DNA of 64,000 bases from Panulirus ornatus (taxonomy: Eukaryota; Arthropoda; Malacostraca; Decapoda; Palinuridae). The position numbers and the translations under genes were made by a program. Shown here in pieces: positions 1 to 13,100 of the stretch. Position 1 is the first letter of the stretch, and each line of letters begins with the position of its first letter. The DNA lies in assembly GCF_036320965.1 (NCBI RefSeq), contig NC_092287.1:14398773-14462772 (forward strand). Direction: 5' to 3'. The notes beneath the pieces were generated by a model, which saw only the letters and a list, made by a program, of their open reading frames with translations, was not told the DNA's origin and made no database searches.

Positions 1-400
1 TGGAGTGTTGATCAACTCCGTACACCCTTCCATCTGGTGGTTGGAGTGTTGATCAACTCGGTGCACCCTTCCATCTAGTAGCTGGAGTGTTGATCAACAC
101 GGTATACCCTTCCATCTGGTGGTTGGAGTGTTGATCACCTCGGTACACCCTTCTATCTAATGACTGGAGTGTTGATCAACTCGGTACATCCTTCCATCTG
201 GTGGCTGAAGTGTTGATTACTCGCAACATTCTCCTATCTGGTGGCTGGGATGTTAATCATCTAGCAACACTCTTCCATCTGGTAGCTTGAGTGCTGATCA
301 ATTCATTACACTCTTTCCCCTTTGGTGACTCGAATGTTGATTAATGCGCCGACTTCTCTGATGTGTGCTGTGCTAATCATCTCTAATTTGTCGAGCTCTC
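1..400. repeat. Decaying 41-bp minisatellite
   Basis: Five successive 41-bp units start at 1, 42, 83, 124 and 165, each opening with TGGAGTGTTGATCA and closing with a CTTCCATCTGGTGG-type block. A sixth (206) and seventh (246) unit are more diverged and about 40 bp long, and after about 290 only the GTTGAT/GCTGAT and GGTGGC landmarks are recognisable. The array runs off the left edge, so its true length is unknown. No open reading frame follows the 41-bp period. Homogeneous units at the left edge and progressive decay to the right are what one expects at the end of a satellite block. Confidence 0.85.
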
Positions 401-1518
401 CGGTTGGTGGCTCTGGTGTGTGATAGTGCGTATATCCTCCGCTAGCTAAATTGCTGGGTAAACCAGTCAAGCCGTGGCCTCCGGTGGCGTAGCGTAAAGT
501 GCTGATTATGCGGCATGCCTGGAACCCTCAGTTAGCAAGAGCTGCTATCACTTCTGTGTTCCGTCACGCTCTGTTGTGGGAACTGGGGTATGATCCTCTC
601 AGTACTATCGTACTTTTCGGTGGCTAGAGCAATGATACCTTCATCAAATGATACTCCTGTAGTAGCTGGAGTGTTAAGACATGAGCGAGAGGGCCAGCGA
701 GGCTTGTTATAGTGTTGTGATCTACAACACAAGAGGAGTAAAAGGAAGTTGGAAAACTAGTCATAGTGTTGGAAAGATACAATACAAGAGGAATACGAAA
801 CCAGAGTCTAATGTTTGCTAACACGACAAGGGTAACTGAATGCCTTAATCGAGAACATGTCATTAATGCTTTTATTGCCCAACCCTATACGGGAGAAAGA
901 ACAGTTTGGTGGATTGTGGACCGACTGCCATAACCAGGACTCGAACCTATTAACATGTGCTTGATCCCGGGTGGCCTTAGTATGCTTCACGGTCATTGCC
1001 TCATCTATACCTTCCACTGATTCTGGCGCTGAGATATTTTTAAAACCGTTGCCTGGGAATCATTGGCTACTCCCCAGCATACCAAGTGTCTACCTATTCG
1101 CGAAGTAAATGTACATCCCCACGTCCCATTTTTCAGGGGCTCCTGCAGCTTTAAAGCTGGGAGTAAGAACTTCTCCAACCTAGACGTAGTCCTTTCTCAC
1201 TACTGACGATGTTATAACCCCGTTAAAGGTGACCTTTCACTCGCGGTATAACCACATCCAGGCGCAGTTCGGGAATGCCGCTGTTTATGAACATTCAATC
1301 AATCATCGTTTTAAAGCAATATCTAGTATTATCATTAAAACGACGTTGCTACATAATTCTAATTAATCATCTATAAGATTAGCGTACTGGCAACAAGTAA
1401 GAGGATTTAATCTCTTCTGCAACGAACAAATTATACATTTAATTTCGCTGAAAATATGTGTCCCTTAAAGTAAGTGTTAGTTTTATTTTTATGATTTTAT
1501 TTCATAGATATAAGTTTC
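401..1518. other. No gene recognised
   Basis: Mixed-composition sequence without a convincing coding frame; the short ORFs here have no recognisable motif. A faint echo of the minisatellite unit (GTAGCTGGAGTGTT) occurs near 660. The only other landmark is a tRNA B-box-like site listed separately at 934-947. Confidence 0.6.
890..1018 (-). mobile_element. Possible tRNA-related SINE fragment
   Basis: The minus strand carries GGTTCGAGTCCTGG at 947-934, a perfect match to the RNA polymerase III B box (GGTTCGANTCC) of tRNA genes and tRNA-derived SINEs. An A-box-like stretch (AGGCAATGACCGTGAAGCAT) lies about 50 bases upstream on that strand, but it is degenerate and no cloverleaf can be folded. I read this as the worn head of a tRNA-derived SINE rather than a tRNA gene. 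Its limits are approximate. Confidence 0.35.
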
Positions 1519-2394
1519 ATGACCTATATCTTATCAAACGGCAAAACAATCCCTAATGAGTTTTGTAGGTGTGTCAGAAACAAGAGAACCATTACCCAGT
1601 CAATTGGTCCATTGATTACTAAAAACAGTAACTTGGTTCAAGACAAGGAAGCTGTGGCAAAAATCTTTTTCTTCTTTTTTTTGCATGTGCAATTACGACT
1701 GACGACTGCAATTATGTCCCGAACCCAGTTTCATTGATAATATAGGAGAACGTTCTGCAACTTGTTGACATAAAAGCTGAATATATACTATCAGCAATAA
1801 ACGGAATAAGAGTTGATAAAACAGCGGACCTTGTCGAGTTTTATCAGAGGACAGTGAACGAGGCTCTTTCAATAAGTCACTTGCTACGGGGGGAAAAAGT
1901 TTCAGAGGAATGGATGTCTGCCAATGCAACACCGACAATCAGAAAAGGTAATTTCACTGCCCGGTAATCATTGCCCAGTTACCTTAACGACTGTAGTTGG
2001 AATACGCATAGAAACCATCTTTCGAGATATAACTATAACAGTTTAGAGGACCACCACCTAATGAACGATTCTCATAATGGTTTGGAACAAAAATTAGATG
2101 AGTATGATAGATCTGCATGACTTGCTTCACTTCATGATAAAGAGTCAACGTATGATGAAAGTAAACTAGTTGATGTCAGTTATCTAGATTTTCATAAAGC
2201 ATTTTATAAGGTTGAGCATCAAAGGTTACCAGCAAAAGTTAAGTCACATGGTCTTTACCGGGATGTACTTCGGTGGATGGCAAATTAGATGACTAACCGT
2301 ATACAAAGAGTTGTAATTACTGGTCAAGCCTCGGGAAGGTTAGACGTAATAAGTGGTATGCCACAGGAATCAGCTTTGTGACCGTCTCTTTTCT
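1519..2394 (+). pseudogene. Fossil CR1/Jockey-like LINE reverse transcriptase fragment
   Basis: Conceptual translation in shifting frames gives pieces typical of the CR1/Jockey group of non-LTR retrotransposons: SIGPLITKNSNLVQDKEAVA near 1580-1665 (linker before the RT), YLDFHKAF near 2185-2205 (RT motif with the first catalytic Asp), then a helix ending LRWMAN, and VVITGQASGRLDVISGMPQE near 2310-2370 (the V/MPQGS-type RT motif). Stops and frame changes are frequent, so this is long dead. It is a different and older family from the RTE-like LINE filling the rest of the window. The fragment stops abruptly at the (TA)n array at 2395, before the catalytic Asp-Asp box. Confidence 0.7.

Positions 2395-2487
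<93 letters not shown>
2395..2487. repeat. (TA)n microsatellite
   Basis: About 46 TA units. It separates the fossil CR1-like RT on the left from a minus-strand RTE-like LINE fragment on the right, cutting both inside coding sequence. Confidence 0.98.
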
Positions 2488-2491
<4 letters not shown>

Positions 2492-3526
2492 ACTTACCTT
2501 CCAATTGACTTTTCTGTCAACACCACTGTACCTAATAACCTTGCTTTTATTCACATTTGGTCTCAGCTTTCTTCTTTCACACACATTACCGAACTCAGTC
2601 ACCAGCTTCTGCAGTGTCTCACACGAATCAGCCACCAGCGCTGTATCATCAGCGAACAACAACTGACTCACTTTCCAAGCTCTCTCATCCACAACAGACT
2701 GCATACTTGCCCTTCTTTCCAAAACTCTTGCATTCACCTCCCTATCAAGCCCATCCATAAACAAATTGAACAACCAGGGAGACATCACACATCCCTGCCG
2801 CAAACCAACATTCACTGAGAATCAATCACTTTCCTCTCTTCCTACACGTACACATGCCTTACATCCTCGACAAAAACTTTTCGCTGCTTCTAACAACTTG
2901 CCATCCCCCCTCCAAACACACTATATATTCTTAATACCTTCCAAAGACCATCTCCATCAACTCTGTCATGTGCCTTCTCCAGATCCATAAATGCTACATA
3001 CAAATCCATTAGCTTTTCTAAATATCTCTCACATACATTCTTCAAAGCAAACACCTGATCCACACATCCTCTACCACTTCTGAAACCACACTGCTCTGCC
3101 CCAATCTGATGCTCTGTACATGCCTTCACCCTCTCAATCAATACCCTCCCATATAATTTACCAGGAATACTCAACAAACTTATACCTCTGTAATTTGAGC
3201 ACTCACTCTTATCCCCTTTCCCTTTGTATATTGGCACATTCCTCCAATCCTCAGGCACCTCACCATGAGTCATACATACATTAAATAACCTTACCAACCA
3301 GTGAACAACACAGCCCCCCAGTCTTTAAATAAATTCCTCTTCAATTTCATACAAACCCGTTGCCTTGCCGGCTTTCATCTTCCGCAAAGCTTTTACTACC
3401 TCTTCTCTGTTTACCAAATCATTCTCCCTAACCCTCTCAGTTTCCACACCACCTCGACCAAAACACCATATATCTGCCACTCTATCATCAGACACATTCA
3501 ACAAACCTTCAAAATACTCATTCCAT
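2488..3526 (-). mobile_element. RTE-like LINE copy 1, internal RT fragment
   Basis: Minus-strand piece of the window's main LINE. Reading from 3526 down, it covers the end of the linker (EYFEGLLN), the first RT motifs ([23 protein letters not shown]), the GFRSGRG box, LEKAHDRVD, the [11 protein letters not shown] box and the FADDTALV catalytic box near 2640, ending at KVIRYS next to the (TA)n array. The frame is broken at about 3300 and 2890 (a short deletion around GGMAS). It lacks the C-terminal domain and 3' UTR on one side and the endonuclease on the other. Its 5' end abuts the C-terminal end of the next copy without intervening (TA)n. Confidence 0.85.
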
Positions 3527-6521
3527 TGACAGCACGTCGACCCGGTATACCACATCGTTCCAATTCACTCTATTCCTTGCACGCCTTTCACCTTCCTGCA
3601 TGTTCAGGCCCCGATCACTCAAAATCTTTTTCACTCCATCATTCCACCTCCAATTTGGTCTCCCACTTCTCACTCTCTCCACCTCTGACACATATATCCT
3701 CTTGGTCAATTTTTCCTCACTCATTCTCTCCACGTGACCAAACCATTTCAAAACACCTTCTTCTGCTCTCTCAACCACACTCTTTTTATTACCACACATC
3801 TCTCTTAACCTATTATTACTTTCTCGATCAAACCACCTCATCCCACATATTGTCCTCAAACATCTTTCCAGCACATCAACACTCTTCCTCACAACTCTAT
3901 CTATATCCAACGCCTCGCAACTATATAACACTGTTGCAACCATTATCCCTTCAAACATACCCACTTTCGCTTTTTGAGATAATGTTCTCGACTTCCATAC
4001 ATTTTTCAACGCTCCCAGAACTTTCTCCCCCTCCCCCACCCTATGATTCACTTCCGCTTCCATGCTTCCATCTGCTCTCAAACTAAATCTAAATCTAAAT
4101 CTAAAACACTTCACTTCCTCCAGTTTTTCTACATTCAAACTTACCTCCCAATTGACTTGTCCTTCAACCCTACTGTACCTAATAACCTTGCACTCATTCA
4201 CATTCATCTCAGCTTTCTTCTTTCACACACTTTACCAAACTCAGCCACCAGCTTCTGCAGTTTCTCACATGAATTAGCAACCAGCGCTGCATCATCAGCG
4301 AACAACAACTGACTTACTTCCCAAGCTCTCTCATCCACAACAGACTGCATACTTGCCCCTCTTTCCAAAAACTCTTGCAATCATCTCCCTAACATCCCAA
4401 TCCAAAAACAAATTAAACAACCATAGAGACATCACACACCCCTGCTGCAAACCAACATTCACTGAGAATCAATCACTTTCCTCTCTTCCTACACGTACAC
4501 ATGCCTTACATCCTCGATAAAAACTTTTCACTGCTTTTAACAACTTGCCCCCACACCATATATTCTTCATACCTTCCAGAGAGCATCTCTATCAACTCTA
4601 TCATATGCCATCTCCAGATCAATAAATGCTACATACAAATTCACTTGCTTTTCTAAGTATTTCTCACATATTTTCTTCAAAGCAAACACCTGATCCACAC
4701 ATTCTCTACCACTTCTGAAACCACACTGTTCTTTCCAATCTGATGCTCTGTACATGCCTTCACCCTCTCAATCAGTACCCTCCCATATAATTTACCAGGA
4801 ATACTCAACAAACTTATACTTCTGTAATTTGAGCACTCACTGTTATCCCCTTTGCCTTTGTACAGTGGCACTATGGAAGCATTCCGCCAATCATCAGGCA
4901 CCTCACCATGAATCATACATACATTAAATAACATTACCAACAAGTCAACAATACAGTCACTCCCATTTTTGATAAATTCCATTGCAATACCATCCGAACC
5001 CGCTGCCTTGCCGGCTTTCATCTTCCGCAAAGCTTTCACTACCTCTTCTCTGTTTACCAAATCATTCTCCCTAACCCTCTCAATTTGCACACCACCTCGA
5101 CCAAAACACCCTATATCTGCCACTCTATCATCAAACACATTCAGCAAACCTTCAAAATACTCAATCCATCTCCTTCTCACATCACCACTACCTGTTATCA
5201 ACTCCCTATCTGCCCCCTTCAATAAAGTTCCCACTTGTTCCCTCGTCTTACGCACTTTATTTACCTCCTTCCAAAACATCTCTTTATTCTCCCTAAAATT
5301 TAATTATACTCTCTCACCACAACTCTCATTTGCCCTCTTTTTCACCTCTTGCACCTTTCTCTTGACCTCCTGCCTCTTTTTTTTATACCTCTCCCACTCA
5401 TTTGCATTTTTTCCCTGCAAAAATCGTCCAAATGCATCGCTCTTCTCTTTCACTAATAATCTTACTTCTTCATCCCACAACTCACTACTCTTTCTAATCA
5501 ACCCACCTCCCACGCTTCTCATGGCACAAGCATCTTTTGCGCAAGCCATCACTATTTCCCTAAATACATCCCATTCCTCCACCATTCCCCTTACCTCCTT
5601 TCATCTCACCTTTTTCCATACTGTACTCAGTCTCTCCTGGTACTTCCTCACACAAGTCTTCTTCCCAAGCTCTCTTACTCTCACCACTCTCTTCACCCCA
5701 ACATTCTCTCTTCTTTTCTGAAAACCCCTACAAATCTTCACCTTCGCCTCCACAAGATAATGATCAGACATCCCTCCAGTTGCACCTCTCAGCACATTAA
5801 CATCCAAAAGTCTCTCTTTCGAGCGCCTATCAATTAACACGTAATCCAATAACGCTCTCTGGCCATCTCTCCTACTTACATACATAAACTTATGTATATC
5901 TCGCTTTATAAACCAGAAATTCCCAATCACCAGTCCTTTTTCAGCACTTAAATCTAAAAGCTCTTCATTTCCATTTACAACACTGAACACCCAATGTATA
6001 CCAATTATTCCCTCAACTGCCACATTACTCACCTTTGCATTCAAATCACTCATAACTATAACCCGGTCTTGTGCATCAAACCCACTAACACACTCATTCA
6101 GCTGCTCTCAAAACACTTGCCTCTCATGATATTTCTTCTCATGCCCAGGTGCATATGCACCAATAATCACCCACCTCTCTCCATCCACTTTCAGTTTTAC
6201 CAATATCAATCTAGAATTTACTTTCTTACACTCTATCACATACTTCCACAACTCCTATTTCAGTTTCCTTTTCTCAAACATACAACCTATCTCTCGTTAT
6301 TTCTAATCTTGGTTAAATCCACACAAATTTAGACACCCCAATCTAAGCCTTCGAGGAGGATGAGCACTCCCCGCGTGACTCTTTCTTCTGTTTCCCCTTT
6401 TAAAAAGTAAAAAAAAAAAAAGGAAGGGAGGGTTTCTGGTCCCCCGCTCCCGTCCCCTTTAGTCGCCTTCTACGACACGTGAGGAATGCGCGAGAAGTAT
6501 TCCTTCTCCCCTATCCCCAGG
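3527..6521 (-). mobile_element. RTE-like LINE copy 2, nearly complete ORF, no 3' UTR
   Basis: Minus-strand copy spanning the 5' UTR (about 6340-6521), the endonuclease (about 5600-6330, with GDLNAKV in mutated form and SDHYLV), the linker (5300-5600), the RT (about 4200-5280) and the C-terminal domain to about 3545 ([16 protein letters not shown]). It starts right after the stop region, so the whole 3' UTR is missing. Several frame breaks (near 4210-4380, 4555, 5280, 6055) and stops make it a pseudogene. The catalytic RT box near 4300 reads FADDAAL. Its 5' half (from about 5930) is almost identical to the 5' half of the next copy (9440-10036), which marks a tandem duplication. Confidence 0.88.
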
Positions 6522-6522
6522 G

Positions 6523-6594
<72 letters not shown>
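6522..6594. repeat. (TA)n microsatellite
   Basis: Lies exactly between the 5' end (GGGATATA) of LINE copy 2 and the 3' end of LINE copy 3, both on the minus strand. Confidence 0.97.
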
Positions 6595-6597
<3 letters not shown>

Positions 6598-9500
6598 TTC
6601 TTTTATTTTACTTTGTCGCTGTCTCCCGCGTTACCGAGGTAGCGCAAGGAAACAGACGAAAGAATGGCCCAACCCACCAATATGCACATGCATATACATA
6701 CACGTCCACACAAGCAAATATACATACCTATACATCTCAATGTACACATATATATACACACACAGACATATACATATATACACATGTACACAGTTCATAC
6801 TATCTACCTTTATTCAATCCAATCGCCAACCCGCCACACATAGAATAACAACCCACTCTTCCCACATGTGTGCGAGGTAGCATTAGGAAAAGACAACAAA
6901 GGCCACATTCGTTTACACTCAGTCTCTATATGTCATCTAATAATGCACCCAAACCACATTTCCCTTTCCACAATAAGGCCCCACACAACTTTCCATGGTT
7001 TACCCCAGACGCTTCACATGCCCTGGTTCAATCCATTGACAGCACGTGGACCCTGGTATACCATATCGTTCCAATTCACTCTATTCCTTGCACGCTTTTC
7101 ACCCTCTTGTATGTTTAGGCCCGATAACTCAAAATCTTTTTCACTCCATCTTTCCACCTCCAATTTGGTCTCCCTCTTCTCCTCGTTCCCTCCACCTCCG
7201 ACACATATATCCTCTTGGTCAATCTTTCCTCACTCATTCTCTCCATGTGCCCAAACCATTTCAAAGCACCATCTTCTGCTCTGTCAACCACACTCTTTTT
7301 ATTTTCACACATCTCTCTTACCCTTACATTACTTACTCGATCAAACTACCTCACAACACATATTGTCCTAAAACATCTCATTTCCAGCACATCCATCCTC
7401 TTGACCACAACTCTATCCATAGCACACGCCTCGCAACCATACATCATTGTTGGAACCACTATTCCTTCAAACATACCCATTTTTGCTTTCCGAGATAATG
7501 TTCTCGACTTCCAAACATTCTTCAAGGTTTCCAAAATATTCGCCCGCTCCCCCACCCTATGGTTCACTTCCGCTTCCATAGTTCCATCCGCTGCCAGATC
7601 CACACCTAGATATCTAAAACAGTTTCCTTCCTCCAGTTTTTCTCTATTCAAACTTACCTCCCAATTGACTTGGCCCTCAATCCTACTGTATCTAATGACC
7701 TTCCTCTTATTCATATTGACTTTTAACTTTCTTCTTTCACACACTTTACCAAACTCAGTCACCAGCTTCTGCAGTTTCTCACATGAATCAGCCACCATCG
7801 CTTTATCATCAGCGAACAACAACTGATTCACTTCCCAAGCTCTCTCATACACAACAGACTGCATACTTGCCCCTCTTTTCAAAACTCTTCCATTCACCTC
7901 CCTAACAACCCAATCCATAAACAAATCAAACAACCATGGAGACATCACACACCCCTGCCGCAAACCTATATTCACTGAGAACCAATCACGTTCTTCTCTT
8001 CCTACACGTACACATGCCTTACATCCTCGATAAAAACTTTTCACTGCTTCTAACAACTTGCCTCCCACACTGTATATTCTTAATACCTTCCACAGAGCAT
8101 CTCTATCAACTCTATCATATGTCTTCTCCAGATCCATAAATGCTACATACAAATCTATTTGCTTTTCTATGTATTGCTCACACACATTCCTCGAAGCAAA
8201 CACCTGATCCACTCATCCTCTACCACTTCTGAAACCATACTGCTCTTCCCCAATCTGATGCTCTGTACAAGCCTTCACCCTCTCAATCAATACTCTCCCA
8301 TATGATTTACCAGGAATACTCAACAGACTTATACCTCTGTTATTTGAGCACTCACTCTTATCCCCTTTGCCTTTGTACAATAGCACTATGCAAGCAATCC
8401 ACCAATCCTCAGGCACCTCACCATGAATCATACATACATTAAATAACCTTACCAATCAGTCAACAATAGAGTCACCCACATTTTTGATAAATTCCACTGC
8501 AATACCATCCAAACCTGCTTCCTTGCCGGCTTTCATCTTCCGCACTTTTTACTACTTCTTCTCTGTTTACCAAATCATTTTCCCTGACCCTCTCACTTTG
8601 AACACCACCTCGACCAAAACACCCTATATCTGCCGCTTTATCATCAAACACATTCAACAAACCCTCAAAATACTCGCTCCATCTCCTTCTCACATCACCA
8701 CTACTTGTTATCACCACCCTATTAGCCCCCTTCACTGAAGTTCCTATTTGCTCCCTTGTCTTACGCACTCTATTTAAATCCTTTCAAATCATCTTTTTAT
8801 TCTCCCTGAAATTTATTTATACTCTCTCACCCCAACTCTTATTTGCCCTCTTTTTCACCTCTTTCACTCTTTTCTTGACCTTCTGCCTCTTTCTTTTATA
8901 CATCTCCCACTCATTTGCATTTTTTCCCTGCAAAAATCGTCCAAATGCCTCTCTCTTCTCTTTCACTAATAATCTTACTTCTTAATCCCGCCACTCACTA
9001 CTCTTTCCAATCAACCCACCTCCCACACTTCTCATGGCACCAGCATCTTTTGCGCAAGCCATGACTGTTTCCCTAAATACATCCCATTCCTCCCCCACTC
9101 CCCTTACCTCCTTTGTTCTCACCTTTTATCATTCTGTACTCAGTCTCTCCTGGTACTTCCTCACACAAGTCTCCTTCCCAAGCTGTCTTACTCTCACCAC
9201 TCTCTTCACCCCAACATTCTCTCTTCTTTTCTGAAAACCCCTACAAAGCTTCACTTTCGCCTCCACAAGATAATGATCAGACATCCCTCCAGTTGCGCCT
9301 CTCAGCACATTAACATCCAAAAGTCTTTCTTTCACGCGCCTATCAACTAACACGTAATCCAATAACGCTCTCTGGCCATCTCTTCTACTTACATACGTAT
9401 ACTTATGTACATCTGGCTTTTTAAACCAGGTATTCCCAATCACCAGTCCTTTTTCAGCACTTAATCTAAAAGCTCTTCATTTCCATTTACAACACTGAAC

Positions 9501-10036
9501 ACCCAATGTAATACCAATTATTCCCTCAACTGCCACATTACTCACCTTTGCATTCAATCACTCATAAACTATAACCCGGTCTTGTGCATCAAACCCACTA
9601 CACACTCATTCAGCTGCTCTCAAAACACTTGCCTCTCATGATATTTCTTCTCATGCCCAGGTGCATATGCACCAATAATCACCCACCTCTCTCCATCCAC
9701 TTTCAGTTTTTACCAATATCAATCTAGAATTTACTTTCTTACACTCTATCACATACTCCACAACTCCTATTTCAGTTTCCTTTTCTCAAACATACAACCT
9801 ATCTCTCGTTATTTCTAACCCTTGGTTAAATCCACACAAATTTTAGACACCCCAATCTAAGCCTTCGAGGGGGATGAGCACTCCCGCGTGACTCTTTCTT
9901 CTGTTTCCCCCTTTTAAAAAAGTGAAAAAAAAAAAGGAAGGGAGGGTTTCTGGTCCCCCGCTCCCGTCCCCTTTAGTCCCTTCTACGATTACGTGAGGAA
10001 TGCGCGAGAAGTATTCCTTCTCCCCTATCCCCAGGG
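6595..10036 (-). mobile_element. RTE-like LINE copy 3, full length but broken
   Basis: A complete minus-strand element of about 3.44 kb. The 5' UTR runs from 10036 to about 9860; endonuclease pieces span about 9130-9860; the linker spans 8770-9130; RT spans 7660-8770 with [27 protein letters not shown] and the catalytic box read as FADDKAM; the C-terminal domain ends near 7050; the long-type 3' UTR spans 6595-7045 and ends in the conserved terminal hairpin. Frameshifts and stops occur near 8212, 8455, 8545 and in the endonuclease. The 3' part matches copy 4 and the 5' part matches copy 2, so this copy looks like a chimera made by unequal crossing over. Confidence 0.9.
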
Positions 10037-10059
10037 ATATATTATATATATATATAATA

Positions 10060-10125
<66 letters not shown>

Positions 10126-10126
10126 T
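10037..10126. repeat. (TA)n microsatellite with interruptions
   Basis: Imperfect TA tract (ATATTTTATA and TATAAATA interruptions) between the 5' end of LINE copy 3 and the 3' end of LINE copy 4. Confidence 0.95.
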
Positions 10127-13100
10127 TTTTTTATTTTACTTTGTCGCTGTCTCCCGCGTTACCGAGGTAGCGCAAGGAAACAGACGAAAGAATGGCCCAA
10201 CCCACCAATATGCACATGCATATACATACACGTCCACACAAGCAAATATACATACCTATACATCTAAATGTACACATATATAATACTACACACAATACAT
10301 ATACATATAATAAACTATACACAGTTCATACTATCTGCCTTTATTCAATCCAATCGCCAACCCGCCACACATAGTATAACAACCCACTCTTCCCACATTG
10401 TGCGAGGTAGCCATTAGGAAAAGACAACAAAGGCCACATTCGTTTACACTCATTCCTATATGCATCTAATAATGCACCCAAACCACATTTCCCTTTCCAC
10501 AATAAGGCCCCACACAACTTTCCATGGTTTACCCCAGACGCTTCACATGCCCTGGTTCAATCCATTGACAGCACGTGGGCCTGGTATACCATATCGTTTT
10601 CCCAAATTTACTCTATTCCTTGCACGCTTTTCACCCTCTTGTATGTTTAGGCCCGATAACTCAAAATCTTTTTCACTCCATCTTTCCACCTCCAATTTGG
10701 TCTCCCTCTTCTCCTCGTTCCTCCACCTCCGACACATATATCCTCTTGGTCAATCTTTCCTCACTCATTCTCTTTCCCTGTGCCCAAACCATTTCAAAGC
10801 ACCATCTTCTGCTCTGTCAACCACAAATCTTTTTATTTTCACACATCTCTCTTACCCTTACATTACTTACTCGATCAAACTACCTCACAACACATATTGG
10901 TCCTAAAACATCTCATTTCCAGCACATCCATCCTCTTGACCACAACTCTATCCATAGCACACGCCTCGCAACCATACATCATTGTTGGAACCACTATTCC
11001 TTCAAACATACCCATTTTTGCTTTCCGAGATAATGTTCTCGACTTCCAAACATTCTTCAAGGTTTCCAAAATATTCGCCCGCTCCCCCACCCTATGGTTC
11101 ACTTCCGCTTCCATAGTTCCATCCGCTGCCAGATCCACACCTAGATATCTAAAACAGTTTCCTTCCTCCAGTTTTTCTCTATTCAAACTTACCTCCCAAT
11201 TGACTTGGCCCTCAATCCTACTGTATCTAATGACCTTCCTCTTATTCATATTGACTTTTAACTTTCTTCTTTCACACACTACCAAACTCAGTCACCAGCT
11301 TCTGCAGTTTCTCACATGAATCAGCCACCAGCGCTGTATCATCAGCGAACAACAACTGATTCACTTCCCAAGCTCTCTCATACACAACAGACTGCATACT
11401 TGCCCCTCTTTTCAAAACTCTTCCATTCACCTCCCTAACAACCCCATCCATAAACAAATCAAACAACCATGGAGACATCACACACCCCTGCCGCAAACCT
11501 ATATTCACTGAGAACCAATCACGTTCTTCTCTTCCTACACGTACACATGCCTTACATCCTCGATAAAAACTTTTCACTGCCTCTAACAACTTGCCTCCCA
11601 CACTGTATATTCTTAATACCTTCCACAGAGCATCTCTATCAACTCTATCATATGCCTTCTCCAGATCCATAAATGCTACATACAAATCTATTTGCTTTTC
11701 TATGTATTGCTCACACACATTCCTCAAAGCAAACACCTTATCCACTCATCCTCTACCACTTCTGAAACCATACTGCTCTTCCCCAATCTGATGCTCTGTA
11801 CAAGCCTTCACCCTCTCAATCAATACTCTCCCATATGATTTACCAGGAATACTCAACAGACTTATACCTCTGTTATTTGAGCACTCACTCTTATCCCCTT
11901 TGCCTTTGTACAATAGGACTATGCAAGCAATCCGCCAATCCTCAGGCACCTCACCATGAATCATACATACATTAAATAACCTTACCAATCAGTCAACAAT
12001 AGAGTCACCCACATTTTTGATAAATTCCACTGCAATACCATCCAAACCTGCTTCCTTGCCGGCTTTCATCTTCCGCACTTTTTACTACCTCTTCTCTGTT
12101 TACCAAATCATTTTCCCTGACCCTCTCACTTTGAACACCACCTCGACCAAAACACCCTATATCTGCCGCTTTATCATCAAACACATTCAACAAACCCTCA
12201 AAATACTCGCTCCATCTCCTTCTCACATCACCACTACTTGTTATCACCGCCCCATTAGCCCCCTTCACTGAAGTTCCTATTTCCTCCCTTGTCTTACGCA
12301 CTCTATTTAAATCCTTTCAAATCATCTTTTTATTCTCCCTGAAATTTATTTATACTCTCTCACCCCAACTCTTATTTGCCCTCTTTTTCACCTCTTTCAC
12401 TCTTTTCTTGACCTTCTGCCTCTTTCTTTTATACATCTCCCACTCATTTGCATTTTTCCCTGCAAAAATCGTCCAAATGCCTCTCTCTTCTCTTTCACTA
12501 ATAATCTTACTTCTTAATCCCGCCACTCACTACTCTTTCCAATCAACCCACCTCCCACACTTCTCATGGCACCAGCATCTTTTGCGCAAGCCATGACTGT
12601 TTCCCTAAATACATCCCATTCCTCCCCCACTCCCCTTACCTCCTTTGTTCTCACCTTTTATCATTCTGTACTCAGTCTCTCCTGGTACTTCCTCACACAA
12701 GTCTCCTTCCCAAGCTGTCTTACTCTCACCACTCTCTTCACCCCAACATTCTCTCTTCTTTTCTGAAAACCCCTACAAAGCTTCACTTTCGCCTCCACAA
12801 GATAATGATCAGACATCCCTCCAGTTGCGCCTCTCAGCACATTAACATCCAAAAGTCTTTCTTTCACGCGCCTATCAACTAACACGTAATCCAATAACGT
12901 TCTCTGGCCATCTCTTCTACTTACTCAAGTATACTTATGTACATCTGGCTTTTTAAACCAGGTATTCCCAATCACCAGTCCTTTTTCAGCACATAAATCT
13001 AAAAGCTCTTCACCATTTCCATTTACAACACTGAACACCCAATGTATACCAATTATTCCCTCAACTGCCACATTACTCACCTTTGCATTCAAATCACCCA

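Larger units (their letters stand above)
5930..12955. repeat. Tandem duplication of about 3.5 kb
   Basis: The segment about 5930-9430 is repeated in the same orientation as about 9440-12955 with only scattered differences, most of them single-base homopolymer changes. The unit contains a 5' LINE end, a (TA)n array and the 3' four fifths of the next LINE. Both breakpoints fall at the same LINE position, near the sequence ATTCCCAATCACCAGTCC in the endonuclease region. This is the signature of unequal homologous exchange between two LINE copies, or of a mis-assembled repeat. Confidence 0.8.

Noticed and set aside
1..400. CRISPR-like array
   Set aside because: Units are contiguous without unique spacers, all positions drift, and the DNA is eukaryotic.
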